Source: Bacillota bacterium
GTDB taxonomy: Bacteria; Bacillota; UBA5301; JAMCQP01
Assembly (NCBI GenBank): GCA_023381695.1
Contig: JAMCQP010000075.1
Coordinates: 1-50,809, forward strand
DNA: 50,809 nt
Direction: 5' to 3'
Positions 36,988 to 45,783 of the stretch are shown here, one piece after another. A model generated the notes under the pieces. That model searched no databases and was not told where the DNA came from. It saw only the letters and a list, made by a program, of their open reading frames with translations. The stretch's first letter is position 1, and every line of letters begins with the position of its first letter. The position numbers and the translations under genes were made by a program.

Positions 36988-37929
36988 ATGCAATGCGAGA
37001 AGAAGATCTTCGCCGGAACATCCTTCCCGGGGCTGGGAAAGAGTGTGGCCGAGGAGATGGGGGTTTCCCTGGGAGCGGTGAGGATCGAGCGGTTTGCGTC
37101 GGGGGAGATCTACGTCCGGTTTGAGGAGACGGTGCGGGGGTGCGACGTCTTTTTGATCCAGACCATCTCCCCGCCGGTGAACGAGAACCTGATGGAGCTG
37201 ATGATCATGGTTGATGCGCTGAAACGGGCGTCGGCCTGGCGGATCAACGCCGTGATCCCACACTACGGTTATGCGCGGCAGGAGAAGAAGGTCGCCCCGC
37301 GGGAGCCCATCTCGGCCAGAATGGTGGCGGATCTGCTCACCACCGTGGGGATCGACCGGGTGATCACCGTGGATCTGCATGCTCCGGCGATCCAGGGATT
37401 CTTCAACATCCCGGTGGATCACCTCACGGCTTTGCCCATCCTGGCGCAACACTACCGCGCCAAGGGGTTGAAGGACGCGGTGGTGGTGGCGCTGGACGCC
37501 GGAGGCACCAAGACGGCGGAAAAGCTGGCTTCCCGCCTGGATCTTCCCCTGGTGGGGATGTACAAGCGGCGCCGTGCGCACAACGTGGCGGAAGTGACGC
37601 ACGTGATCGGTGATGTGGAGGACCGGACCCCCATCATCATCGAAGACATGATCGATACCGGTGGGACGCTGGTGGAAGGGGTCAAAGCGCTCATCGAGCA
37701 GGGCGCAAAGCCGGAAATTCACGTCTGCGCCACCCATGCGGTCTTTTCAGGCGAGGTGGCGGAACGCCTGGGCCACCCGGCGATAAAGGAGGTCGTGGTT
37801 ACCGACACCATTCCCATTCCCCCGGATAAAAGCCTCGAAAAGATTAAGGTGCTCTCCATCGCGTCTCTGGTGGCGGCGGCAATCAACCGTATTCACGACG
37901 AAGGGTCGGTGAGCGAACTTTTTTACTAG
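36988..37929 (+). CDS. prs: Ribose-phosphate pyrophosphokinase (PRPP synthetase), divergent copy
   Basis: 313 aa, the class I length. It makes PRPP from ribose-5-phosphate and ATP for nucleotide, His and Trp synthesis. Motifs are the flexible loop YARQEKKVAPREPISAR, the metal-binding His in DLHAPAIQGFF, and the PRPP loop IIIEDMIDTGGTL. The loop usually reading DVGG is DAGGTKTAEK, and KRRP is KRRRAHNVAEV, so it is somewhat divergent and could be a second paralogue; the main prs in Firmicutes usually sits beside glmU. The ATG at 36988 gives MQCEKKIFAG; the open frame upstream lacks homology. Confidence 0.9.
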   Translation: MQCEKKIFAGTSFPGLGKSVAEEMGVSLGAVRIERFASGEIYVRFEETVRGCDVFLIQTISPPVNENLMELMIMVDALKRASAWRINAVIPHYGYARQEKKVAPREPISARMVADLLTTVGIDRVITVDLHAPAIQGFFNIPVDHLTALPILAQHYRAKGLKDAVVVALDAGGTKTAEKLASRLDLPLVGMYKRRRAHNVAEVTHVIGDVEDRTPIIIEDMIDTGGTLVEGVKALIEQGAKPEIHVCATHAVFSGEVAERLGHPAIKEVVVTDTIPIPPDKSLEKIKVLSIASLVAAAINRIHDEGSVSELFY

Positions 37930-37941
37930 GGAGGGATTGCT

Positions 37942-38277
37942 TTGTTTGAAACCTGGCTGCGCAAGCCGCCGCAGATCCGGCGCGTAGTTGTCCGCAGAAC
38001 GGTTTTGACTTTGGTGTTGACTCTGGCGGGCGTCATCTGGGCGCGGCTGCTCTATGCGAATTATTTTGCCACGGCGATTGTGGCCTTCGGTGGGGCGACC
38101 TCCCACGTCTGGCGGCTGAACCAGGTCTTTTTGCGGTATGCATTTGTCGGGGTTTTTTGGGCGTTCTGGTGGACTTACAGCATCTTTCAGACGGCGGCCG
38201 CCTGGAAAAGACTATTGCGGGAACCGCTGAAAGCCGATGATTACACGGAAAAACGTTTGTTTGACAACCGGGGATAG
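37942..38277 (+). CDS. Small membrane protein of unknown function
   Basis: 111 aa, starting at TTG with GGGAGGG about 7 nt upstream. Two to three hydrophobic segments are visible (VLTLVLTLAGVIWARLLYA, FATAIVAFGGATSHVW, YAFVGVFWAFWWTYSIF), with basic N- and C-terminal parts (RKPPQIRRVVVRR; WKRLLREP). I do not recognise a family. It lies 12 nt after prs, and its stop overlaps the first possible murA start, so it is almost certainly translated as part of this run. Confidence 0.7.
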   Translation: MFETWLRKPPQIRRVVVRRTVLTLVLTLAGVIWARLLYANYFATAIVAFGGATSHVWRLNQVFLRYAFVGVFWAFWWTYSIFQTAAAWKRLLREPLKADDYTEKRLFDNRG

Positions 38278-38294
38278 TGGGAGGTCGGGATCTT

Positions 38295-39569
38295 TTGGCA
38301 GTACTGGTAGTGAGGGGCGGGCAGAGGCTGGAAGGCGAAATTTCCGTTACCGGCTCAAAAAACAGCGCACTGGCTCTGATGGTGGGCGCTGCTCTGGGAA
38401 AAGGGGAAACCATCCTGGAAAATGTGCCGAAGTACACGGACATTCCAGCGCAAATGGCCATCCTGCGCTCCCTGGGAGTTAGAGTGGAGGAAGTGGAAAG
38501 CGGCTGTCTGCTTGTGGATGGGACAGGCCTGGAAAACGAACAGGCGCCCTACGAGCTTGTCCGAAAATTACGGGCCTCTTTTTATGTAGCCGGGCTTTTG
38601 CTGGGGCGGTTGGGCCGGGCGAAGGTTCCCTTTCCGGGAGGGGATCCCTTCGGCACCAGGCCGGTGGACTTTCATCTTAGAGGGTTCCAGGCCCTGGGCG
38701 CCGATGTGAACGTCGAATACGGTTACATGGTGGCCCGGGTGGGCAACCTATTCGGAAGGCTTTGCGGCGCGAAATATTACATCAACCGGGCCAGTTTCGG
38801 GACCACCGTAAACCTCATGCTTGCCGCCTGCCTGGCCGATGGGGTTACTATGCTTGAAAACGCCGCCCGGGAGCCGGAGATCGTCGATCTGGCGATGTTG
38901 CTCGGGAAGATGGGCGCGAAGATCAAAGGGGCGGGCACGGACATGATCACCATCGAGGGCGTTCGGGAGCTTCGCGGCACCCGGCACGAAGTGATTCCGG
39001 ACAGGTTGGAGACCGGTACGTACATGATCGGCGCGGCCGTCACCAAGGGCCGGGTCAAGGTGCAAAACCTGATGCCGGAGCATGTCCGGGCTCTAACCAT
39101 CAAGCTTCAGGAAGCGGGGGCGGAGGTGCGCGAGAGCGCCAGCGCCCTGGAAATCTCCTGTTGCGGCCGGTTGCGCGGCGTGGACGTGGAAACCCGCCCC
39201 TATCCGGGGTTTGCCACGGACTACCAGGCGCCCTTCGTGGCCCTGATGACCACCGCGGAAGGCGTGAGCCTCGTCCGGGAATCGGTCTTTGACGATCGTT
39301 TCGCCTATGTGGATGAACTGCGACGGATGGGGGCGAATATCCGCATCGAGGGCGCCACGGCGATTGTGCTTGGCCAGGCGGAGCTTACCGGCGCTCCGGT
39401 GGAGACCCCGGATATCCGGGCGGGGGTGGCTCTCGTTTTCGCCGGGCTGGCGGCCAAAGGGGAGACGCGCATTCATGGGGTCCATCATCTGGACAGGGGT
39501 TACGAGCGGATTGAAGAGAAGCTCCGCAAGATCGGGGCGGACATTATCAGGGTGGAAGAAGAGCCCTGA
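38295..39569 (+). CDS. murA: UDP-N-acetylglucosamine 1-carboxyvinyltransferase with Asp at the fosfomycin site
   Basis: MurA transfers enolpyruvyl from PEP to UDP-GlcNAc, the first committed step of peptidoglycan synthesis. 424 aa from TTG 38295 (GGGAGG upstream); GTG 38277 is an alternative. Conserved residues by E. coli numbering: Lys22-Asn23 (TGSKNSALAL), Arg120 (FGTRPVD), Asp305 (FATDYQAPF), Arg331 (FDDRFAYVDEL), Asp369/Arg371 (PDIRAG) and Arg397 (LDRGYERIEEKL). The loop normally PGGC reads PGGDPFGTRP, so Cys115 is Asp (about residue 117 here). Asp at this site keeps activity but prevents fosfomycin alkylation in M. tuberculosis and in E. coli mutants. Confidence 0.95.
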   Translation: MAVLVVRGGQRLEGEISVTGSKNSALALMVGAALGKGETILENVPKYTDIPAQMAILRSLGVRVEEVESGCLLVDGTGLENEQAPYELVRKLRASFYVAGLLLGRLGRAKVPFPGGDPFGTRPVDFHLRGFQALGADVNVEYGYMVARVGNLFGRLCGAKYYINRASFGTTVNLMLAACLADGVTMLENAAREPEIVDLAMLLGKMGAKIKGAGTDMITIEGVRELRGTRHEVIPDRLETGTYMIGAAVTKGRVKVQNLMPEHVRALTIKLQEAGAEVRESASALEISCCGRLRGVDVETRPYPGFATDYQAPFVALMTTAEGVSLVRESVFDDRFAYVDELRRMGANIRIEGATAIVLGQAELTGAPVETPDIRAGVALVFAGLAAKGETRIHGVHHLDRGYERIEEKLRKIGADIIRVEEEP

Positions 39570-39590
39570 AGACAGGGATACGGGGCGTTT

Positions 39591-40454
39591 ATGGCCATAG
39601 ATCTCCACGTGCACAGCAATGCTTCGGACGGGGCTAAATCGCCCCGGGAGGTGGTTGGCGCCGCGGCGGGATTGGGCCTTCAGGCGATCTCCATCACCGA
39701 CCATGATACCGTCGCGGGCCAGGCGGAGGCCCTGACAGCCGGCCGGGAGCTCGGGATTCGAGTCATTCCCGGGATAGAAATCTCCGCGGACGTGCGCCGG
39801 GCGGAAGCTCATATCCTCGGATATCACATCGATTTCGCCTCCGATAAGCTTCTGACCTTAACCCGCCGTCTGATCGAGGGCAGGATCCGCCGGGGGCGCC
39901 GGATGTTCGACCTTTTGCGCGATTACGGCATCAAACTCGAATGGAATGAGGTAGTCAAAGGGGCGTCCCCGGAAGGCTTCATCGGGAGAGGCCACCTTTT
40001 TCGGTCCATGATCGCCGCTGGTTACGTGCCGGCGGCGAAGAACCGCGAGGTGTTTCTCAAGTATTTCGCCAAGGATGGCCTGGCCTACGTGGAACACTTC
40101 TACATCACCCCCCGGGAGGCAATCCTGGCCGTCCGGGAGGCGGGCGGAGTTCCCGTCCTGGCCCACCCCGGGAGGATGAACGACGACGGGGCGATCTACG
40201 AACTGATCGGGAAAGGAATAATGGGCCTCGAGGTCTTTTACCCTTCCCACACTCCCCAGCAGCAGGCGCATTACCTGGCGATGGCCCGCCGGTTTGGCCT
40301 CATCGCCACCGGCGGCACGGACTACCATGGCCATGGCGGCGATATGGGCGCGCCGATGGGGGGGTGCTCCCCGCCGGAAGAGGTTCTCGACCAGCTCAGG
40401 TTGGCGGCCGAAGAGGTCCGAAGGCGGAAGAACCGGGAGCCTTCCGCGCATTAA
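39591..40454 (+). CDS. PHP-domain phosphoesterase (nucleoside 3',5'-bisphosphate phosphatase/RNase AM-like)
   Basis: 287-aa metal-dependent phosphoesterase. PHP metal-binding motifs are all present: DLHVHSNASDG at the N-terminus, ITDHDTVAG, IPGIEISAD, LGYHID, AHPGRMNDDG and GTDYHGHGG. The family member YciV/RNase AM removes 5' nucleotides from RNA and hydrolyses 3',5'-bisphosphonucleotides; other PHP proteins act on histidinol phosphate or DNA, so the substrate is only probable. It starts 22 nt after murA. Confidence 0.88.
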   Translation: MAIDLHVHSNASDGAKSPREVVGAAAGLGLQAISITDHDTVAGQAEALTAGRELGIRVIPGIEISADVRRAEAHILGYHIDFASDKLLTLTRRLIEGRIRRGRRMFDLLRDYGIKLEWNEVVKGASPEGFIGRGHLFRSMIAAGYVPAAKNREVFLKYFAKDGLAYVEHFYITPREAILAVREAGGVPVLAHPGRMNDDGAIYELIGKGIMGLEVFYPSHTPQQQAHYLAMARRFGLIATGGTDYHGHGGDMGAPMGGCSPPEEVLDQLRLAAEEVRRRKNREPSAH

Positions 40455-40509
40455 GGCCACCGGTCAGGCATAAGATGGCTTGTGTGGCGATGGGGTGGGA
40501 TAAGAAGCA

Positions 40510-41067
40510 ATGAAGATCTTTCTTACGGCGTTTTCCCTGGTGGCTCTGGCCGAGCTGGGCGACAAGACGCAGATCCTGGTGCTGTCTCTGGCGTCGCGGC
40601 ACCGACTTGCGCCGGTGCTGGCCGGTTCGATGTCCGCCATGCTTATCCTGGTGGTCATTGCGGTGACCGTGGGGGATCTCTTTTATCATCTCATGCCGCC
40701 GCGCCTGATCCAGTGGGGCGTTGGCCTGCTTTTTCTGGGCTTCGGCGTATGGACGTTTCTGCAGAAGGATGACGGCGAGGAGGAGAAGATCCATAACGAA
40801 AAATCCCCTTACTGGGTGGCGTTCTTCTCCTTCTTCTTCGCCGAACTGGGCGACAAGACGCAGTTGACCACCATGCTTTTAGCCGCTCAATCGGCAAACC
40901 CGCTTTTTGTCGGCCTGGGATCGGCGGCCGGTCTGGGGCTGGTGATCTTGCTGGGGGGGGTGCTGGGCCGCCAGCTTAACCGGCTCTTCTCTCCCCGGTT
41001 AATCCGGCGGGTGGGCGGGGCGGTCTTTGTGATCTTCGGGTTAATCTCCTTGTGGGGGCTATTTTAA
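40510..41067 (+). CDS. GDT1/TMEM165 (UPF0016) family cation transporter
   Basis: 185 aa with six transmembrane helices in two homologous halves, each with the signature ELGDKT (residues about 15-20 and 112-117). Bacterial relatives export Mn2+; eukaryotic ones move Ca2+/Mn2+. The middle loop is acidic and charged (QKDDGEEEKIHNEK). No yybP-ykoY Mn riboswitch is possible in the short 55-nt upstream gap, and I see none. It is followed closely by the ABC-F gene. Confidence 0.9.
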   Translation: MKIFLTAFSLVALAELGDKTQILVLSLASRHRLAPVLAGSMSAMLILVVIAVTVGDLFYHLMPPRLIQWGVGLLFLGFGVWTFLQKDDGEEEKIHNEKSPYWVAFFSFFFAELGDKTQLTTMLLAAQSANPLFVGLGSAAGLGLVILLGGVLGRQLNRLFSPRLIRRVGGAVFVIFGLISLWGLF

Positions 41068-41088
41068 GGATTTCCGGGGACAAGGGCG

Positions 41089-42987
41089 ATGACGATTGTA
41101 AATCTTGATGGGGTGCGGATGTCCTTTGGAAGCCGGGTGCTCATCGAAGCAGCTTCTTTTTCCGTGCAACCGGGAGAAAAGATCGGCCTGATCGGCCGCA
41201 ACGGAACGGGCAAGAGCACCCTTTTGCGGGTTCTGGCGGGCCTGGAGCCGGTGGACGGCGGGGAGCTCTCCCGCGCAAACAGCTTGCGGGTCGGTTACCT
41301 GTCCCAGGAGATGGACGTCTCCGGAGGGCGGACCGTCTCTGGTTACGCCGAGGAGGCATTTGCTTCGCTGCGGGTTCTGGCGGGCAAGCTCCGGGAAGCG
41401 GAGGAGCAGATGGCCAATCCGGAGGTTTATAATTCACCCGGGATGCTGGCCGCCGTGATGGAAAGATACGAACGGCTTTCCGGGGAATACGAGCGCGCCG
41501 GCGGTTACGACTACCAGACCAGAGCTCGCATGGCGCTTACCGGCCTGGGTTTTGCGGAGTCCGAGTTTACGCAGCCGGTGGAGACCTTAAGCGGCGGCCA
41601 GCGGGTAAGAGTGGCGCTGGCCAGGTTGCTCCTGGAGGAGCCCGACTTCCTTTTGTTGGACGAGCCCACGAACCACCTGGACATGCAGGCCACGGAGTGG
41701 CTGGAGGAATACCTGCGGTCTTTCGGCGGGGCCATGGTGGCGGTCTCCCACGACCGGTATTTTCTCGATGCGGTGGCCGACCGGATCCTGGAGATCGAGA
41801 ACCGGCGGGCCGTCTTTTACCGTGGGAACTACTCTTTTTACGCCGCGCAGAAGGCCGCCCGGATCCAGCAGCAGGAGAAAGAGTACGAGCGGCAACAGGA
41901 AGAGATCCGGCGGATGGAATTTTTCATCGCGCGGTTTGGGGCGGGGACGCGATCCACGCTGGCCAAAAGCCGCGAGAAGATGCTGGAGAGGATGGAGCTG
42001 GTGGAAAGGCCCAATGGAGAGGGGCCGGCCGCCAGATTCAGGTTTTCCCCGGCGCAGAAGAGCAGCAGGGAGGTGGTCGCCCTGCGGGATGTGTCCAAGG
42101 CTTTCGGCGACCGGGAGATCTTTTCCGGCCTGGATCTCGAGATCCGGAGGGGGGACCGTCTGGGCATTGTGGGCTCCAATGGCAGCGGCAAGACCACGCT
42201 TTTGCGCATCATCCTTGGCGAGGAGGCGGCCTCTTCCGGCGAAGTTCATTACGGTGAAGGGGTGACCGCGGGTTATTTCAGCCAGGCCATCGATGACCTG
42301 GATCCGGCGAATACGGTTTTGGAGGAGCTTCTCGCCGTCAAGAACCTCCCGCTGGGGGAGGCGCGGTCGTTACTGGCCAGGTTTCTCTTTCGCGGGGAGG
42401 AGGTCTTCAAGGAGGTCCGGGTTTTAAGCGGCGGGGAGCGCAACCGGCTGATGCTGGCCAAACTCCTGGTGGCGCAGCCCAATCTCCTGGTGCTGGACGA
42501 GCCCACCAACCACCTGGATATCGAGGCCCGGCGGTCCCTGGAGGAGGCCCTGGCGGATTATCCCGGCACCTGCATCCTGGTCTCCCACGACCGGTACTTT
42601 CTGGACCGGCTGGCCAACCGGATGCTCATGATCGCCGGCGGCAAGGTGGCAGAGTATGCCGGGAACTACTCCGCGATGCGAGCGGCCCAGGCGCAAAGGC
42701 CGCAAACATCCCCCGAGGCGGTCCGTCAGGGGGCCCTGGCCAAACAGGCGAGAAAGCGGGAGGCCGCCCCCGGCGTCCCGTCCGAGCGGGAAATAGCCGC
42801 GCTTGAAGTGGAGATCGCGCGGATCGAGGAAAAACTGGCCGGGTTGCTAAAGGAGATGACCTGTCCGGAACTTTATGCCAATCGCCAGAGGTTGCAGGAG
42901 GTGCTGGAGGAGCATAAGGCCCTCACTTCCCGGCGGGAGGCGCTTTATGGGCAGTGGGAATCCCTGGCAAGCCGGGAAGATCACTAA
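41089..42987 (+). CDS. ABC-F family ATPase (YdiF/Uup-like)
   Basis: 632 aa with two ABC domains and no membrane segments. Domain 1 has Walker A GRNGTGKSTLLRVL, signature LSGGQRVRVALARLLL and Walker B FLLLDEPTNHLD. Domain 2 has GSNGSGKTTLLRII, LSGGERNRLMLAKLL and LLVLDEPTNHLD. The linker (QQQEKEYERQQEEIRRMEFF) is the ABC-F tRNA-interaction motif region. The C-terminal coiled coil (about 570-630, with LEVEIARIEEKLAGLLKEM) matches YdiF/Uup. These proteins act on ribosomes; some protect against antibiotics, but this subgroup is generally housekeeping. Confidence 0.94.
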   Translation: MTIVNLDGVRMSFGSRVLIEAASFSVQPGEKIGLIGRNGTGKSTLLRVLAGLEPVDGGELSRANSLRVGYLSQEMDVSGGRTVSGYAEEAFASLRVLAGKLREAEEQMANPEVYNSPGMLAAVMERYERLSGEYERAGGYDYQTRARMALTGLGFAESEFTQPVETLSGGQRVRVALARLLLEEPDFLLLDEPTNHLDMQATEWLEEYLRSFGGAMVAVSHDRYFLDAVADRILEIENRRAVFYRGNYSFYAAQKAARIQQQEKEYERQQEEIRRMEFFIARFGAGTRSTLAKSREKMLERMELVERPNGEGPAARFRFSPAQKSSREVVALRDVSKAFGDREIFSGLDLEIRRGDRLGIVGSNGSGKTTLLRIILGEEAASSGEVHYGEGVTAGYFSQAIDDLDPANTVLEELLAVKNLPLGEARSLLARFLFRGEEVFKEVRVLSGGERNRLMLAKLLVAQPNLLVLDEPTNHLDIEARRSLEEALADYPGTCILVSHDRYFLDRLANRMLMIAGGKVAEYAGNYSAMRAAQAQRPQTSPEAVRQGALAKQARKREAAPGVPSEREIAALEVEIARIEEKLAGLLKEMTCPELYANRQRLQEVLEEHKALTSRREALYGQWESLASREDH

Positions 42988-43114
42988 AAAATTACAGAAA
43001 AGCAAGCAGCCGCGCGGGAAGGAATGTTTCCCCCGAAGTCGAATACATAGTTGGATTATGGATAAACAGGGATCAACGATTGCGGACTAAAAACATTTTT
43101 TAGGAGGAGAGAAA

Positions 43115-44116
43115 ATGTTCAAATCCAAACGTTTTCTGGCTTTGCTGGCAGTGACGGTGCTGGCGGTGGCGTTGGTGGCCAGCCCCGGCTTTGCGGCGGC
43201 CAAGGCGGCCAAAGACATGAAGATCGCGGTGGTCACCGACGTGGGCGGGTTGGGAGATCAATCCTTCAATGACGCCGCCTACCGGGGCCTCAAGCAGGTC
43301 GAAAAAGAGCTGGGCGCCAAGATCACCGTGGTGGAGTCCAAGAAGATGGACGACTACGAGACCAACCTGCGTAGCCTGGCGGACCAGAAGTACGACATGA
43401 TCTGGGCCATCGGCTTCTTGATGACCGATGCGGTGAAGAATGTCGCGCCCCAGTATCCCAATACCAAGTTTGGCATCATTGACAGCGTCGTGGATGCTCC
43501 GAATGTTCTCTCCGTGACCTTCAAGGAAGAGGAGGGTTCCTTCCTCCAGGGCGTCATCGCCGGGATGGTCACCAAGACCAACAAGATCGGCTTCATCGGA
43601 GGAATGGAATTCCCGTTGATCATCAAGTTTGAAACCGGGTTCCGGGCCGGGGTCAAGGCTGTGAACCCCAAGGCGCAGGTCTTTGTGGCTTATACCGGGA
43701 AGTTCGACGACCCCGGCAAGGGCAAGGAGCTCGCCATGACCCAGTTCAGCCAGGGCGCGGACATCATCTATCATGCTGCGGGCGCTTGCGGAATCGGAGT
43801 TATTGAAGCGGCCAAGGAGAAGAAGCTCTACGCCATCGGCGTGGATTCCGACCAGAGCCATCTGGCGCCGAACAACGTGGTCTCCAGCATGCTGAAGCGG
43901 GTCGACGTGGGTGTGTTTGATGGTTCCAAGCAGGTCATCAACGGCACCTTCAAGGGCGGCCTGAAGGTTCTCGGCCTGAAGGAGAACGGCGTCGGAACCG
44001 CCTTCTCCAAGGGAGTCAAGCTGCCGGCCAATATCCTGAAGAAGCATGATTATTATCTCAAGCAGATTGCCGCCGGCAAGCTCAAAGTTCCCAGCACACG
44101 CGAAGAACTGAAATAA
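43115..44116 (+). CDS. BMP-family substrate-binding protein of a nucleoside ABC importer
   Basis: 333 aa, PnrA/Med-type. It begins with a Sec signal peptide (FKSKRFLALLAVTVLAVAL), probable cleavage after GFA near residue 27, and no lipobox Cys. The mature domain has KIAVVTDVGGLGDQSFNDAAY, EEGSFLQGVIAGM, GFIGGMEFPLIIKFETGF and IGVDSDQSHLAPN. It is first in the importer operon with a strong TAGGAGGAG site. Most Gram-positive homologues are lipoproteins, so the absence of Cys is unusual and hints at a periplasm. A terminator-like hairpin follows. Confidence 0.93.
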   Translation: MFKSKRFLALLAVTVLAVALVASPGFAAAKAAKDMKIAVVTDVGGLGDQSFNDAAYRGLKQVEKELGAKITVVESKKMDDYETNLRSLADQKYDMIWAIGFLMTDAVKNVAPQYPNTKFGIIDSVVDAPNVLSVTFKEEEGSFLQGVIAGMVTKTNKIGFIGGMEFPLIIKFETGFRAGVKAVNPKAQVFVAYTGKFDDPGKGKELAMTQFSQGADIIYHAAGACGIGVIEAAKEKKLYAIGVDSDQSHLAPNNVVSSMLKRVDVGVFDGSKQVINGTFKGGLKVLGLKENGVGTAFSKGVKLPANILKKHDYYLKQIAAGKLKVPSTREELK

Positions 44117-44147
44117 GGCAACGGGTACCAGTAGACCAGAATGGAGA

Positions 44148-44192
44148 ATGGGTGCTGCTTTGGATGTCTTTACGACGCGGCGCCCATTTTTT
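44148..44192 (+). terminator. Intrinsic terminator/attenuator after the substrate-binding protein gene
   Basis: ATGGGTGCTGC (44148-44158) pairs fully (two G-U pairs) with GCGGCGCCCAT (44177-44187), followed by TTTTTT (44187-44192). It lies between the binding-protein gene and the ATPase, so it probably gives more binding protein than transporter. Confidence 0.75.
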
Positions 44193-44214
44193 CTGAAAGT
44201 CTTGGCTCTAGGGG

Positions 44215-45783
44215 TTGGTTGAAGTGGAACCGATTGTGCAGATGAAGGGAATAGGAAAGGTCTTCCCTGGCGTGGTGGCCAACGACGGGATCGATCTGGA
44301 GATCATTCCCGGGGAGATCCACACCCTTCTGGGGGAGAACGGCGCCGGCAAGACCACGCTCATGAACGTCCTCTACGGGCTGTATCAACCCGATGCCGGG
44401 GAGATCTATTTGCGCGGCCGGCGGGTGGCCATCGGGGATCCCAATGTGGCCATCGCACTGGGGATTGGCATGGTGCACCAGCACTTCATGCTCATCCCGC
44501 CGTTTACCGTGGCGGAGAACATTGTCCTGGGCGATGAACCGCGTAAGGGCCGGGTATTCATCGATATGAAGAAGGCGATCCGGGATGTGGAGGCAATCTC
44601 GGAGAAGTATGGCCTGAAGGTGGATCCGCTGGCCCGGGTGGAGAACATCTCCGTGAGCATGCAGCAGCGGGTGGAGATCCTCAAGGCCCTGCACCGCGGG
44701 GCGGAAATTCTCATCCTGGACGAGCCAACGGCGGTTTTGATCCCGCAGGAGGTCCGGGAACTTAAGATGATCACCGACAACCTGGCGGCCCAGGGGAAGG
44801 CGATCATCTTCATCACCCACAAACTCAAGGAAGTTATGGCCATGAGCCACCGGATCACCGTGATCCGCCGGGGCAAGGTGGCGGGCAGCGTGAACCCGCA
44901 GGAGACCACCCCGGCTGCTCTGGCCAGCATGATGGTGGGACGGGAGGTTCTTCTCCAGGTGGAGAAAGGGCCCGCCAGCCCGGGGGAGACACTGCTCTCC
45001 GTGGAGAATCTGGAAGCCGTGAACAACCGGAAACTGCCCGCCTTGCGGGGAATCTCCTTTGAGTTGAGGGCCGGGGAGATCCTGGGAATAGCCGGCGTGG
45101 ACGGCAACGGCCAATCGGAACTGGTCGAGGTGATCACCGGTTTGCGCAAGGCTAACGGAGGCCGTTTGCAGATCAAGGGGCGGGATATGACCAATAAAGG
45201 CCCCAGGCAGATGGCGGAGGCAGGGGTGGCTCACATCCCGGAGGACCGGCAGAAACGCGGGCTGATTCTGGACTTTAACGTCGCCGAAAACCTGATTCTG
45301 GGGTCGTACTTTAAACGGCCCTTCGCCCGGGGAATCAACCTGCGTTATGACCGGGTTTACAGCCACGCCCGGGAATTGATCAAGGAATTTGACGTGCGGA
45401 CCCCGCACGAGAAGACTCCGGCCAAATCGCTCTCCGGTGGCAACCAGCAAAAGGTGATCCTGGCCCGGGAGTTTGACATGTCGCCGGAGATCCTGGTGGC
45501 CGCCCAGCCCACCAGGGGCCTGGACGTGGGCGCCATCGAGTTTGTCCACCATCGTCTTGTTGAACAGCGGGATAAGGGCAAAGCCATTCTTCTGGTCTCC
45601 CTGGAGCTTGACGAGATCCTGTCGTTGAGCGATCGGATTGCGGTCATGTACGGGGGGAAGATCGTCGGGATGGTGGATGCCGCGGATGCCGACGAAGAAG
45701 AACTTGGCCTGATGATGGCCGGCGGCGGGCAGAGGGATGAAGGCGAGAGCGCCGCACTGAGGGGGGCGACAAGAAATGCGTGA
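44215..45783 (+). CDS. ABC importer ATP-binding protein, nucleoside type (NupO/YufO-like)
   Basis: 522 aa with two fused ABC domains, as in sugar and nucleoside CUT2/BMP systems. Domain 1 has GENGAGKTTLMNVLYGL, VSMQQRVEILKAL as the signature variant, and ILILDEPTAVL. Domain 2 has GVDGNGQSELVEVITGL as a degenerate Walker A, LSGGNQQKVILAREF, and ILVAAQPTRGLDVGAIE. The start is TTG 44215 or GTG 44224. It overlaps the first permease by 8 nt. Confidence 0.93.
   Translation: MVEVEPIVQMKGIGKVFPGVVANDGIDLEIIPGEIHTLLGENGAGKTTLMNVLYGLYQPDAGEIYLRGRRVAIGDPNVAIALGIGMVHQHFMLIPPFTVAENIVLGDEPRKGRVFIDMKKAIRDVEAISEKYGLKVDPLARVENISVSMQQRVEILKALHRGAEILILDEPTAVLIPQEVRELKMITDNLAAQGKAIIFITHKLKEVMAMSHRITVIRRGKVAGSVNPQETTPAALASMMVGREVLLQVEKGPASPGETLLSVENLEAVNNRKLPALRGISFELRAGEILGIAGVDGNGQSELVEVITGLRKANGGRLQIKGRDMTNKGPRQMAEAGVAHIPEDRQKRGLILDFNVAENLILGSYFKRPFARGINLRYDRVYSHARELIKEFDVRTPHEKTPAKSLSGGNQQKVILAREFDMSPEILVAAQPTRGLDVGAIEFVHHRLVEQRDKGKAILLVSLELDEILSLSDRIAVMYGGKIVGMVDAADADEEELGLMMAGGGQRDEGESAALRGATRNA

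Noticed and set aside
40455-40509. Possible Mn (yybP-ykoY) riboswitch before the GDT1-like gene
   Set aside because: The gap is only 55 nt and shows none of the conserved elements.
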